From positions 372,001-436,000 of the forward strand of contig NZ_FMZM01000001.1 of the NCBI RefSeq assembly GCF_900101465.1: DNA of 64,000 bases, in the 5' to 3' direction. Positions 9,101 through 16,921 of this stretch are shown piece after piece (positions within the stretch are counted from its first letter, which is position 1; each line of letters begins with the position of its first letter). Source of the stretch: Nocardioides lianchengensis (lineage in GTDB: Bacteria > Actinomycetota > Actinomycetes > Propionibacteriales > Nocardioidaceae). The position numbers were made by a program, and so were the translations under genes. Under the pieces are notes generated by a model. It worked only from the letters and a program-made list of their open reading frames with translations. It did not search any database and was not told where the DNA came from.

Positions 9101-9551
9101 TGCCCTCGATCGCCGCGACCAGCGCGTCGACGTCGGTGCCCGGCTCGACCGACTTCAGGGTCGGGACCCCGGCCGCCTTGGCCGCGGCGATCGCGCGGGC
9201 CTTGTTGCCGGTCAGCTCCAGCACCTCGGCGCTCGGGCCGACGAAGGTGATGCCGGCGTTGGCGCACGCCTCGGCCAGACCGGGGTTCTCCGACAGGAAG
9301 CCGTAGCCCGGGTAGACCGCGTCCGCGCCCGCCCGTACGGCGGTCGCCACGATCGACTCGGCGTCGAGGTAGTTGCGCACCGGGTGGCCGCGCTCGCCGA
9401 TCTCGTAGGCCTCGTCGGCCTTCAGCCGGTGCTCGGACCAGCGGTCCTCGTAGGGGAAGACCGCCACCGTCCGCGCGCCCAGCTCGTACGCCGCCCGGAA
9501 CGCCCGGACCGCGATCTCGCCACGGTTCGCCACCAGCACCTTGGAGAACAT
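6159..9551 (-). CDS. pyc: Pyruvate carboxylase
   Basis: The enzyme carboxylates pyruvate to oxaloacetate using ATP, bicarbonate and biotin, refilling the TCA cycle. From the ATG at 9551 it has 1130 residues, the normal length for single-chain pyruvate carboxylases. The biotin carboxylase domain fills about residues 1-450 (start [21 protein letters not shown]-grasp loop GGGGRGMRRV). The carboxyltransferase domain follows (DTTFRDAHQSLLATRVR). The biotinyl domain is at the C-terminus, with the biotin lysine at about 1096 in IEAMKMEAAI. An upstream in-frame extension to 9773 has no similarity to the family and is rejected. The birA ligase at 38.2 kb could attach the biotin. It appears to be transcribed alone and ends at a strong terminator. 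Confidence 0.97.
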   Translation of the reverse strand: MFSKVLVANRGEIAVRAFRAAYELGARTVAVFPYEDRWSEHRLKADEAYEIGERGHPVRNYLDAESIVATAVRAGADAVYPGYGFLSENPGLAEACANAGITFVGPSAEVLELTGNKARAIAAAKAAGVPTLKSVEPGTDVDALVAAIEGSDIPYPLFVKAVAGGGGRGMRRVDEPKALREAIETCMREGEAAFGDPTVFVEQAVVDPRHIEVQILADGAGNVIHLYERDCSVQRRHQKVVEIAPAPNLDPELRDRICADAVRFAREIGYRNAGTVEFLLDPAGSYVFIEMNPRIQVEHTVTEEVTDVDLVQSQLRIAAGETLDDLGLSQDGIVLRGAALQCRITTEDPANNFRPDTGVITTYRSPGGGGVRLDGGTVYTGAEVSAHFDSMLAKLTCRGRTFDKAVEKARRAVAEFRIRGVSTNIPFLQAVLDDPDFASGNVTTAFIETHPQLLQARGSGDRGSKLLTYLAEVTVNQPHGPAPVSIDPTSKLPAVSLDVPAPDGTRQLLLELGPEEFARRLRAQKDVAVTDTTFRDAHQSLLATRVRTKDLVAVAPYVARTLPQLWSLEAWGGATYDVALRFLSEDPWERLAALRQAVPNIQLQMLLRGRNTVGYTPYPTKVTDAFVEEAAATGLDVFRIFDALNDVEQMRPAIEAVRATNTTLAEVALCYTGDLSDPGEKLYTLDYYLKLAERIVEAGAHVLCIKDMAGLLRAPAARTLVTALRSEFDLPVHLHTHDTTGGQLATLTAAIEAGVDAVDAATASMAGTTSQPPLSALVSATDHGDRETGLSLSAVNGLEPYWEAVRRVYAPFESGLASPTGRVYRHEIPGGQLSNLRQQAIALGLGEKFEQIEDMYAAANDILGNVPKVTPSSKVIGDLALSLVAAGADPAEFAENPQAYDIPDSVIGFLNGELGDPPGGWPEPFRSKALEGRMWTAPAEELAPEAAEGLAGSSDTRRRTLNQLLFPGPTKSFLEARSAYGDVSVLPTVDYLYGLRRGDEHEVELDEGKTLLLGLQSISEPDERGFRTVMTLLNGQMRPVSVRDTNIAAEVAAAEKADTSKPGHVAAPFQGVVTIVVAEGDKVAAGDTVATIEAMKMEAAITAPVEGVVERVALSGTQAVDGGDLVLVLG

Positions 9552-9638
9552 GGGCGTCACGCTATCCGGACGTACGGGGTTACCGCCCGGTCGTGAGGTC
9601 CGTCTCACGTGCCGTGCAGCCGGGGGCTGGTGCGGGGT

Positions 9639-9787
9639 GGGGCGGTGAGCTGTCCACCGTCTCCGCGCGAGGTTCGGTGAACAGCTCACCGCCGCCCCGG
9701 CGCGCCCGCGCGAAACGCCGTACGGGCGGTGGCGGATCCACCATGCGACGGGCCGATTCGGTGGACAGCTCACCGCCGCCCCGGGGG
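9639..9787. repeat. Three-copy intergenic inverted/direct repeat
   Basis: A module of about 21-27 bases occurs three times between pyc and the next gene. GGCGGTGAGCTGTCCACCG at 9641-9659 is in one orientation. Two copies in the opposite orientation, with core CAGCTCACCGCCGCCCCGG, lie at about 9675-9700 and 9759-9785 (tGAACAG in one, tGGACAG in the other). Copy one can pair with either of the others to make alternative hairpins. No gene is visible between 9552 and 9797. Confidence 0.75.
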
Positions 9788-9797
9788 ACCGGAGCCC

Positions 9798-11234
9798 TCA
9801 GTCGGCGAACGACCCGACCAGCCCGGGGATCGCCTCGTCGGCGAGCCGCACGGCGACCGGCAGGGGTACGTCGGGCAGCGTGACCGCCTGGCGCCCGCCG
9901 GCGGTCGTGGCCACCAGGGTGGTCAGGCCGGCGCGGCGCTGGAACCAGGTGTCGCGGAAGGTCCAGCCGATGACGTGGTCGGTGCCGAGCACCTCGCGGC
10001 GCCGGGTCAGGCTGCCGGAGCGGGCGACCAGGCGGCCGTCGCTCAGCGCGTGGCCGAGGGAGCGGGCGCGGTCGGCCGCCAGCAGCATCGCGACCGGCAG
10101 TGCCAGCAGCGGCGGGACCAGGACCCAGGCCGGAGCCGCGTCGGCGACGACCCCGACCACCGCGAGGAGCAGGACGACCAGCACCGGACCGAGCGCGCGG
10201 GTCCAGCGCCGTCGTACGGCGAGGGGACCGTGGGGGACCAGCGGCCCGGTGAGCGGGGCGGCGGACCCCAGCACGCGGGCGGCGACCCCCGCGACGACGT
10301 CGTACGGCGCGGGCGGGACCAGGGCCGAGCTGCCCCGCTCGCTGCGGTCGACGCCGGTGACGATCGCGCCGAGCCGGGCGCCGCCGGCGAGCCGCAGGCC
10401 GATCGGCTCGCCGAGCGAGACGCCGGCGACCCGGACGTCGTCGAGGGTGGTCTCGCGGGTGGTGAACAGCCCGCGCGAGAGGTGCCAGGAGCGCTGGCTG
10501 TGGCGGAGGGTGAGGTCCCAGTTGCTGACCAGGTAGCTGCCGACCGCGAGCAACGACATGGCCACCAGGACGATGACCGCCACGACCGGGACGGCGATCC
10601 AGACCGAGGCCCGCGCGGCCCCGTCGGCGAGGTCGTCGAGGTCGACCAGCCGGGGACCGCCGACGGTGTTCCAGCCCTGGGCCGCGAGACCGACGATGCC
10701 GCCGCCGAGCACCAGGCCGGTGCTGGTGAGCGGGGCGAAGCGCGCCCAGCGCGGGTCGAGGCGAAGGGTGTCGACGACGGGCGCCGGGTCGTCCGCGGCA
10801 GCGGCCGGCGCCTCGCGCAGCAGCTCCGCTCGCAGCCGCCGGGCGACCTCGACCGGCAGCCCGTCCAGGTCGAGCGCGCCGTCGTCGTCGCCGGTCCCGG
10901 AGCCGATTCGCACCGTGGTCAGCCCGAGCAGCCGGTGGGTCAGCGGCGAGGTGAGGTCGACGGTGCGGACCCGGTCGACCGGCGTCGAGAGGACGTGCCG
11001 GCTCAGCAGCCCGCGCCGCAGCTCGACCCGGCCCTGGTCGATGCGGAAGCTGGTGGTCAGGTAGCGCAGCAGGCCGAGCGCGATCGGGACCAGCACGGGC
11101 AGGTAGTGCCAGGCCGCGCCGCCGGACGCCGTACCGGCGAGGAAGAGGGCGACCAGGGCCGGCAGGAACTTCACCACCTCGCGGATCGGGTGGACCAGCA
11201 GCATCCGGCGGTCCAGACGCTGCCAGTCGCTCAC
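9798..11234 (-). CDS. Bacterial PH-domain membrane protein, YdbT-like
   Basis: This 478-residue integral membrane protein resembles the YdbT half of the YdbS/YdbT pair. Membrane helix clusters are visible near the N-terminus (FLPALVALFLAGTASG), in the middle (WIAVPVVAVIVLVAMSLLAV) and near residues 350-390 (ALGPVLVVLLLAVVGVV). Between them are bPH2-type soluble modules with the conserved pattern ending in DRVRTVDLTSPLTHRLLGL and again in TTLDDVRVAGVSLGEPIGLR. The start is the GTG at 11234, overlapping the upstream gene's stop by GTGA, so the two are translationally coupled. The biochemical role of the family is poorly known. In Bacillus, YdbS and YdbT have been linked to resistance to bacteriocins. 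Confidence 0.8.
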   Translation of the reverse strand: MSDWQRLDRRMLLVHPIREVVKFLPALVALFLAGTASGGAAWHYLPVLVPIALGLLRYLTTSFRIDQGRVELRRGLLSRHVLSTPVDRVRTVDLTSPLTHRLLGLTTVRIGSGTGDDDGALDLDGLPVEVARRLRAELLREAPAAAADDPAPVVDTLRLDPRWARFAPLTSTGLVLGGGIVGLAAQGWNTVGGPRLVDLDDLADGAARASVWIAVPVVAVIVLVAMSLLAVGSYLVSNWDLTLRHSQRSWHLSRGLFTTRETTLDDVRVAGVSLGEPIGLRLAGGARLGAIVTGVDRSERGSSALVPPAPYDVVAGVAARVLGSAAPLTGPLVPHGPLAVRRRWTRALGPVLVVLLLAVVGVVADAAPAWVLVPPLLALPVAMLLAADRARSLGHALSDGRLVARSGSLTRRREVLGTDHVIGWTFRDTWFQRRAGLTTLVATTAGGRQAVTLPDVPLPVAVRLADEAIPGLVGSFAD

Positions 11235-11707
11235 GTCGCGTCCCCCTCGACGGCGTCCGCCTTCAGGGTCAGCTCGTCGACCAGCTGCCGGGCCCGGACG
11301 GCGTCGAGGCCGGCGATCTCCAGGGCCCCGGCCGCCGAGGCGGTGGTGACGGTGACGGTCGCCAGCCCGAGCAGCCGGGCCAGCGCCCCCTCGGCGTGGT
11401 CGACGGTCTGGATCCGCGACATCGGCGCGATCCGCCGCTCGCGCGCCCACCACCCGGTCTGCGTGTAGACGGCCGTGTCGGTGACCTCCCAGCGGTGCAC
11501 GAGGTAGCGCCACTGCGGCACCACCACGACGTACGACGCCAGCGCGACGCCGAGCAGCACCCACGCCCACCAGGGCAGGTCCAGCGGCGACACCCACTCG
11601 ACGACCACCAGCGCGCCGGCCGCGACCACCACCTGCGCCAGGGCCCCGCCCGCCCACAGCCAGCGGGCCCGCGCGCTCACCTGCTGCGCGGGCTCACGGA
11701 GGTTCAC
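11231..11707 (-). CDS. Bacterial PH-domain membrane protein, YdbS-like
   Basis: The 158-residue protein has two adjacent hydrophobic helices (WAGGALAQVVVAAGALVVVE, then WAWVLLGVALASYVVVVP) followed by one bPH2 domain with the typical core YTQTGWWARERRIAPMSRIQ and the ending LLGLATVTVTTAS. Its GTG start at 11707 is the first gene of a two-gene operon, and its stop overlaps the start of the YdbT-like partner. This size and order match YdbS/YdbT pairs in other Gram-positive bacteria. The two probably form one membrane complex. Confidence 0.85.
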   Translation of the reverse strand: MNLREPAQQVSARARWLWAGGALAQVVVAAGALVVVEWVSPLDLPWWAWVLLGVALASYVVVVPQWRYLVHRWEVTDTAVYTQTGWWARERRIAPMSRIQTVDHAEGALARLLGLATVTVTTASAAGALEIAGLDAVRARQLVDELTLKADAVEGDAT

Positions 11708-11748
11708 GGCACGACCCTACGGGTCGCCCGGAGGCCGGCGGAGCCGGT

Positions 11749-12909
11749 TCAGCGGAGCCGGTGCAGCGCGCCCACCAGGTCGCCGCCGAGGGCGCCGTAC
11801 GCCGTGGACGCCCAGGGCTCGACGCCGGAGTCGACGTAGAGCACCGCCTTGCCGCCGCGGTCGACCCGGAGCGCGTCGGGAGCACGCCCGGCCTTGAGGT
11901 CGGCCCGGCAGGCCGGGCAGAGCGGTACGTCGCCCGTGTGGCCGTCCTGCACCAGGCGGGTGCGCTTGCGGGTCGGGGGACCGTGCAGCGGGTTGAGGTA
12001 GCAGCCGGCGACGGGACGGTAGGGCTTCCCGGCCGTGGCCGCGTCCAGGGCCGCACGGCCGCGGCGGACCAGGACCACCGCACCGACCGCGTCGAGCACG
12101 CCGAGGTCGCTGCCGCCGGTGTCGAGCACCCGGGCCGCGGCGTCGTAGTGGTCGAGCGCGGCCTGCCAGGCCTGGCTGTCGTCACCGGGGTCGAGGTCGT
12201 GGGTGCGGATCGCGTCGCCGAGGACCAGCAGGCCGGAGCGGGCCTCCTGCTCCAGCCGGTCGGCCTGCGCCTCGCGGACCTGTGCCACCACCGAGCTCGG
12301 GAGCGCGAAGGCCCGCGGGCGGCGCCGGCGGCGCAGGGCGCCCACGACCGCGGCCACCACCACCAGCCCCAGCGCGACGCCCACGAGCGTGCCCCCCACC
12401 GGGTCGTCGCCCCGGCCGTCGCCCGACGACGGGGTGGAGGTGCTGGACCTGGAGGCCACCTCGTCCTCGTAGGCCTGGGGAAGGGCGTCGTCGGTGAGCA
12501 GCTCCGCCGCCTCGACCAGGTAGGCGCCGAGGTCGTCGACCCGCCCGTCGTCGTCGGTGTGCCGGGCACGGGCGACGGCGAGCGCCTACCAGGGGTCGAC
12601 CTCGGTGCCCCACGCGCGGTCGGTCAGGTTGAGGCGGTCGAGGCCGCCGTAGAACTGTGGCGCGAGGTAGAGCCCGTCGCCGTCGTACCGGTCGTGCAGT
12701 TGGGTCAGCAGCTCGGCCGGCTCGCCCGCGAAGTCGTCGAGGTCGGGCTGCACGACGACGTACGTCGGGGTCGGCACCTCGGCGACCGCCGACTCCAGGT
12801 CGGCCAGCTCCTCGGCCGACACCTCGGCCGCGGCCTCGGGGGCCACCCAGACCCCGGTCTCCTCCAGGGAGGCCCAGATCTGGGCCAGCAGGTCCTCGCT
12901 CACGTCCAT
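11749..12909 (-). pseudogene. Third gene of a membrane-protein triad, interrupted by an in-frame amber codon
   Basis: From ATG 12909 a frame of 107 residues (SEELADLESAVAEV, TPTYVVVQPDLDDFAGEP, LYLAPQFYGG) stops at TAG 12586-12588 after TEVDPW. The same frame then stays open for another 278 codons. That stretch has a transmembrane helix (TLVGVALGLVVVAAVVGAL), a basic stop-transfer (RRRRRPR), a helical section and a cysteine-rich end (GCYLNPLHGP, then CPACRADL). Read through, it would be 386 residues, close to the 391 of its paralogue at 13553-14728, which has the same order of parts. So one base change probably split a full-length gene. Alternatives are suppression of TAG, or re-initiation at GTG 12459 to make a separate membrane protein. 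The biochemical role is unknown. Confidence 0.75.
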
Positions 12910-13556
12910 CCCCCCACCATCCGGAACCGGCGGCCGAGCGCGAGCCGCACCAGGCCGATCACGAGGAGCAGGACCGGAATGGCCACCCCGCCGTAGAGCA
13001 GGCCGGCGGCGATCGCGCCCCCGGTCCCACCCCAGTAGGACCAGTCGCTCGCCGGCCCCTCGCTCGACGCTGCGACCGCGGTGACGATCTCGCTCAGCCG
13101 CCGCTCCGGGTCGCCGTTGAAGTCGGAGGGGATGTCGCCCTCCAGCGGGCCCTCCAGGTTGTCGTCCACGACGCCGTCGCCGGGACCGGTGTAGAGGACG
13201 AAGACGCCCTCGTCGTCGGCCACCCGCTGGAGCTGGCCGACCGCGTCCCAGATGCCGCGGTAGCCGGCGTCGGTGCTGTCCTCCCAGACGGCGACCCGGA
13301 CCGGGACCTCGGAGCCGGCGGCCAGCTCCTCGAGCCGGGCCGCGGCGTCCGGGGGGAGCAGGTCGTGGGCGTCGGCGGCGACGTAGACGTGGTCGCCGGC
13401 CGCGAACGCGTCGGCCGCCCGCTGGACCCGGTCGCCGATCACGGTCGGCTCCGGCGTGCGGACGTCGACGAGGAGGGCGTGCGCGCCGAGTCCGGCGGCG
13501 GCGGCCAGGGCGGCCAGCAGCAGCGCGAGGACCAGGTCGCGGACCCGCCCGGTCAC
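12900..13556 (-). CDS. Membrane-anchored extracytoplasmic protein of the triad (unknown function)
   Basis: This 218-residue protein starts at GTG 13556 (overlapping the previous stop as GTGA) and overlaps the next gene by 10 bases, making it the middle of a three-gene operon. It has an N-terminal signal anchor (LVLALLLAALAAAAGLGAHA), a soluble domain, and a C-terminal helix (IAAGLLYGGVAIPVLLLVIGL) with a short basic tail. The soluble part contains HVYVAADAHDLLPP and GVFVLYTGPGDGVVD. These match the pattern of a shared alpha/beta domain in both flanking proteins (AYVALVQTPD and TYVVVQPDLDD). It lacks the cysteine-rich C-terminus of its neighbours. I do not recognise a named family; TPM-like periplasmic domains are a loose resemblance only. 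Confidence 0.7.
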   Translation of the reverse strand: MTGRVRDLVLALLLAALAAAAGLGAHALLVDVRTPEPTVIGDRVQRAADAFAAGDHVYVAADAHDLLPPDAAARLEELAAGSEVPVRVAVWEDSTDAGYRGIWDAVGQLQRVADDEGVFVLYTGPGDGVVDDNLEGPLEGDIPSDFNGDPERRLSEIVTAVAASSEGPASDWSYWGGTGGAIAAGLLYGGVAIPVLLLVIGLVRLALGRRFRMVGGWT

Positions 13557-14728
13557 CGCTGACGCTCCGCGACCAGGCGCCACAGGTCGGGGTCGAGCGA
13601 GCCGAGGCCGGTCGCGGCCCAGATCGAGTCGGCGCGCCAGTAGGGCCGCTTGCCGTCGTCGGTGGTCAGCGAGGCCGGCGGTACGTCGGCCGCGACCGCC
13701 TCCGCGCACGCGCCGCAGGCCGGCAGCGAGACGTCGGAGACGACCACCCGCCGCTGGGTCGGCCCGTGCCGCGGGTCGAAGTAGCAGCGCACCGGGAGCT
13801 CGTCGCCCCGCAGCCGGCCCGCGCCCTGCTCGGCCAGCACCAGCGCGGCCACCACCTCGATCCTCGATTCGGAGTCGACCAGGTCCTCGGCCGCCTCCAG
13901 GCTGCCGTGCACCTCGTCGGTCACCGGTTGCAGGCTGCCGTCGACCTCGCGGCGCAGCGCGGCCAGCAGCTTGCGGGCCTGCTTGCGCGTGGTGTCGATC
14001 CGGGGCTGGGGCGGGGTCCGCGGCCGCGGGAGCGGGCCGTCCGGGCGGGCCCGTCGGGTCCGGGGCTCGGAGGTGGCCCCGCCCGCCCAGGCCGTGCGGG
14101 CCCGCAGCAGCCGCCAGCCGACGACGAGCGCCACCAGGGCGAAGGCGACGGCGAAGACCAGCGGCGTCTCCGGCTCGCCGCGGGCGTCGTCGAGCTCGTA
14201 CGACATCGGCTCGTCGCCGTACGCCGCGACCCACGGGCCGCTGTCCATCAGGTCGTCGACCTCGCCCGGAGTGAGGGAAAGGTCGTCGTCGGCCGCCACG
14301 CTCAGCAGCACCGCCGCCTCGCCGGCCGCGGGGACGAACTCGCCCTCCGGCAGGTCGTCGCGGGCCGCCTGCACCGCGTCGTACCGGCCGAGGCTGATGC
14401 TCGTCGCGTCCAGCGGCACGTCGTATGTCGCGACCGCGGTGAGCGTGTCCTGGGTGGCGACGACGTAGAGGCCCGGCTCGCCGAGCTCCTGGTGGATCAG
14501 CCGGAGCAGGGTGTCGCCCGCGTCGTCGGCGCTGGACGGGAGGTCGGCGTCGGGCGTCTGGACGAGGGCGACGTACGCCGGCACGCCCTGGTCGGCCAGG
14601 TCCTCGACCAGCCCGCTCAGCGCGTCGTGGACCTCGTCGGTGCGACCGTTGCCGAGCAGTTCGTGGACCAGGACCGGGTCGTCACGCAGCGCCGCCGCGA
14701 TCGACTCGACGGTGTCGGCGTCTGTCAC
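13553..14728 (-). CDS. Membrane protein with extracytoplasmic domain and cysteine-rich C-terminus
   Basis: The first gene of the triad encodes 391 residues from GTG 14728. Residues 1-190 form a predicted soluble domain (AYVALVQTPDADLP, LYVVATQDTLTAVATYDVPL). A single membrane helix follows (PLVFAVAFALVALVVGWRLL) with a basic, proline-rich stretch on its far side. The C-terminal domain has CYFDPRHGPTQ followed by LPACGACAEAV, a possible metal-binding cluster (C...H...C-x2-C). The same cluster recurs in the amber-interrupted gene downstream. There is no obvious signal peptide, so the orientation in the membrane is uncertain. The paralogy suggests the three proteins act together, but the function is unknown. 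Confidence 0.7.
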   Translation of the reverse strand: MTDADTVESIAAALRDDPVLVHELLGNGRTDEVHDALSGLVEDLADQGVPAYVALVQTPDADLPSSADDAGDTLLRLIHQELGEPGLYVVATQDTLTAVATYDVPLDATSISLGRYDAVQAARDDLPEGEFVPAAGEAAVLLSVAADDDLSLTPGEVDDLMDSGPWVAAYGDEPMSYELDDARGEPETPLVFAVAFALVALVVGWRLLRARTAWAGGATSEPRTRRARPDGPLPRPRTPPQPRIDTTRKQARKLLAALRREVDGSLQPVTDEVHGSLEAAEDLVDSESRIEVVAALVLAEQGAGRLRGDELPVRCYFDPRHGPTQRRVVVSDVSLPACGACAEAVAADVPPASLTTDDGKRPYWRADSIWAATGLGSLDPDLWRLVAERQR

Positions 14729-14763
14729 GCCTGCGTCCTACCCGACAGATGCCGGGTCCACAC

Positions 14764-14839
14764 CGCTGAGTCAGCAGCAAGGACGGCCGAGTCAGCACCA
14801 GTAGTGCTGACTCGGCCCGCAACTGGTGCTGACTCGGCG
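14764..14839. repeat. Repeated hairpin module GTGCTGACTCGGC between two operons
   Basis: A perfect 14-bp stem (GGCCGAGTCAGCAC at 14785-14798 with its complement at 14804-14817, loop CAGTA) is flanked by another copy of its right arm (GGTGCTGACTCGGCG, about 14824-14838) and a partial left arm (CTGAGTCAGCAGC, 14765-14777). The four modules allow several alternative hairpins. It lies between the accA stop and the triad start, so it could end accA transcription reading left or belong to a dispersed repeat family. Confidence 0.75.
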
Positions 14840-14872
14840 GGGAGGGAGGTCAGTCCTGGCTCAGACGCGGGG

Positions 14873-16654
14873 TCATTTGATCTCACAGATGACGGCGCCG
14901 TTGGTGACCGTGGCGCCCACCTCGGCCTGCAGCCCGGTGACCGTGCCGGCCTTGTGGGCCTTGAGCGGCTGCTCCATCTTCATGGCCTCCATGACGACGA
15001 TGACGTCGCCCTCGGCGACCTCCTGGCCCTCCTCGACCGCGATCTTCACGATCGTGCCCTGCATCGGGCTGGTGACCGCGTCGCCGGAGGCGGCGGCCGC
15101 CTTGCCCCCGGACTTCCGCTTCGCCTTCTTGGGACCGGCAGCGGGGCCGGCCGCGAGGCCGCCCAGCCCGGCGGGGATGACGACCTCGAGACGCTTGCCG
15201 CCGACCTCGACGACGACCGTCTGCCGCTCGCCGGCCTCCTCCGCCTCGGCCGCGTCGCCGGAGAACGGCTCGATCCGGTTGTCGAAGTCGGTCTCGATCC
15301 ACTGCGTGTAGACGGTGAACTCGCCCTCGCCGGACGGCGTCGAGGCGCCGACGTACGCCGGGTCGGTGACGACCGCGCGGTGGAACGGGATGACCGTGGG
15401 CATGCCGTCGACGACGAACTCGTCGAGCGCGCGGCGGCTGCGCTCCAGCGCCTGGGTGCGGTCGCGGCCGGTGACGATGAGCTTGGCGATGAGGGAGTCG
15501 AACGAGCCGGGGATGGTCTCGCCGTTCTCGTAGCCGCCGTCGAGGCGGACGCCCGGGCCGCTGGGCGGGCTCCAGGCGGACAGGGTGCCGGGGGCGGGCA
15601 TGAAGTTGCGGCCGCCGTCCTCGGCGTTGATGCGGAACTCGATCGAGTGGCCGCGGATCTCCGGGTCGTCGTACCCGAGCTCCTCGCCGGCGGCGATCCG
15701 GAACATCTCCCGGACCAGGTCGATGCCGGTCACCTCCTCGGAGACGCAGTGCTCGACCTGGAGGCGGGTGTTGACCTCGAGGAAGGAGATGGTGCCGTCC
15801 TGGGCGACCAGGAACTCGCAGGTGCCGGCGCCGTAGTAGCCGGCCTCCTTCAGGATCCGCTTGGAGGACTCGTAGAGCTCGGTCAGCTGCGCGTCGGTGA
15901 GGAACGGCGCGGGGGCCTCCTCGACCAGCTTCTGGTTGCGGCGCTGCAGCGAGCAGTCGCGGGTGGAGACCACGACGACGTTGCCGTGCTGGTCGGCGAG
16001 GCACTGGGTCTCGACGTGGCGCGGCTTGTCGAGGAACTTCTCGACCAGGCACTCGCCGCGGCCGAAGGCGGTGACCGCCTCGCGGACGGCCGACTCGTAG
16101 GCGTCGGGGATCTCCTCGAGCGTGCGGGCGACCTTCAGGCCGCGGCCGCCGCCGCCGAAGACGGCCTTGATCGCGACGGGGAGCCCGTTGGCCTTCGCGA
16201 ACTCGACGACCTCGTCGGCGTCCTTGACCGGGTCCTTGGTGCCGGGGGCCAGCGGGGCGTTCGCCTTGTCGGCGATGTGCTTGGCCTTGGCCTTGTCGCC
16301 CAGCGCCTCGATGGCCGCGGGCGGCGGGCCGATCCAGGTCAGCCCGGCGTCGAGGACGGCCTGGGCGAAGTCGGCGTTCTCGGCGAGGAAGCCGTAGCCG
16401 GGGTGCACCGAGTCGGCGCCCGTCCTCTCGGCGACGGCGATGATCTTGGCGATGTCGAGGTAGGACTCCGCGGGCGTCGCGCCGCCCAGCGAGTGGGCCT
16501 CGTCGGCCAGCCGCACGAAGAGCGCGTCGCGGTCGGGCTCGGCGTACACGGCGACGGAGCCGATGCCGGCGTCCTTGCAGGCCCGGATCACGCGGACCGC
16601 GATCTCGCCGCGGTTGGCGATGAGGACCTTCTGCAGAGGCTTGGTTCCCGGCAC
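14873..16654 (-). CDS. accA: Acyl-CoA carboxylase alpha subunit (biotin carboxylase plus biotin carrier)
   Basis: The 593-residue protein carboxylates its own biotin for acetyl-/propionyl-CoA carboxylases that feed malonyl- and methylmalonyl-CoA into lipid synthesis. The biotin carboxylase domain covers about residues 1-450 ([40 protein letters not shown]). An Ala/Lys-rich linker ([18 protein letters not shown]) precedes the biotinyl domain, with the biotin lysine at 559 in [10 protein letters not shown]. The GTG start at 16654 has AGGAG eight bases upstream. In actinobacteria this subunit works with separately encoded beta and epsilon subunits. The candidates here are at 36.3-38.1 kb, together with birA. 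Confidence 0.95.
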   Translation of the reverse strand: MPGTKPLQKVLIANRGEIAVRVIRACKDAGIGSVAVYAEPDRDALFVRLADEAHSLGGATPAESYLDIAKIIAVAERTGADSVHPGYGFLAENADFAQAVLDAGLTWIGPPPAAIEALGDKAKAKHIADKANAPLAPGTKDPVKDADEVVEFAKANGLPVAIKAVFGGGGRGLKVARTLEEIPDAYESAVREAVTAFGRGECLVEKFLDKPRHVETQCLADQHGNVVVVSTRDCSLQRRNQKLVEEAPAPFLTDAQLTELYESSKRILKEAGYYGAGTCEFLVAQDGTISFLEVNTRLQVEHCVSEEVTGIDLVREMFRIAAGEELGYDDPEIRGHSIEFRINAEDGGRNFMPAPGTLSAWSPPSGPGVRLDGGYENGETIPGSFDSLIAKLIVTGRDRTQALERSRRALDEFVVDGMPTVIPFHRAVVTDPAYVGASTPSGEGEFTVYTQWIETDFDNRIEPFSGDAAEAEEAGERQTVVVEVGGKRLEVVIPAGLGGLAAGPAAGPKKAKRKSGGKAAAASGDAVTSPMQGTIVKIAVEEGQEVAEGDVIVVMEAMKMEQPLKAHKAGTVTGLQAEVGATVTNGAVICEIK

Positions 16655-16921
16655 GGTGACACTCCTGGTTCGAGTACGGCACTTCGAGTCGCGGGCAGGC
16701 TACTCCGCCCGACAGCGGAGGCTAGCCCGGTCTGGGGAGTGGCCGCCGTCACGGATCTCACACATCGCGACCCGGAACCTGTGCACGGGCCTGGGCGAAT
16801 TCCTCAGACCGGGGCGCCGCGGGCCGAAGTACCCCGGGCACGGTGAGGCGGAATGTGCCCGCTCCGGCGTGCGCGCGATCCCTCCCCGCGTTTCCGGAGA
16901 CCCCTGAGGAGTACCACCCTG

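Noticed and set aside
6360..9596. 1078-codon open frame on the plus strand opposite pyc
   Set aside because: It is an antisense shadow of pyc produced by GC-rich third positions. Its composition is low-complexity and it matches no family, whereas pyc on the other strand has all three domains.
11694..12569. 291-codon minus-strand frame overlapping the triad's third gene
   Set aside because: It is a different frame, rich in Arg/Pro/Ser/Thr runs. The frame containing the membrane helix and Cys cluster is the one matching the paralogue.
13766..16846. 1026-codon open frame on the plus strand over accA and the triad
   Set aside because: It spans two convincing genes on the opposite strand and their intergenic repeat, and has no recognisable domain.
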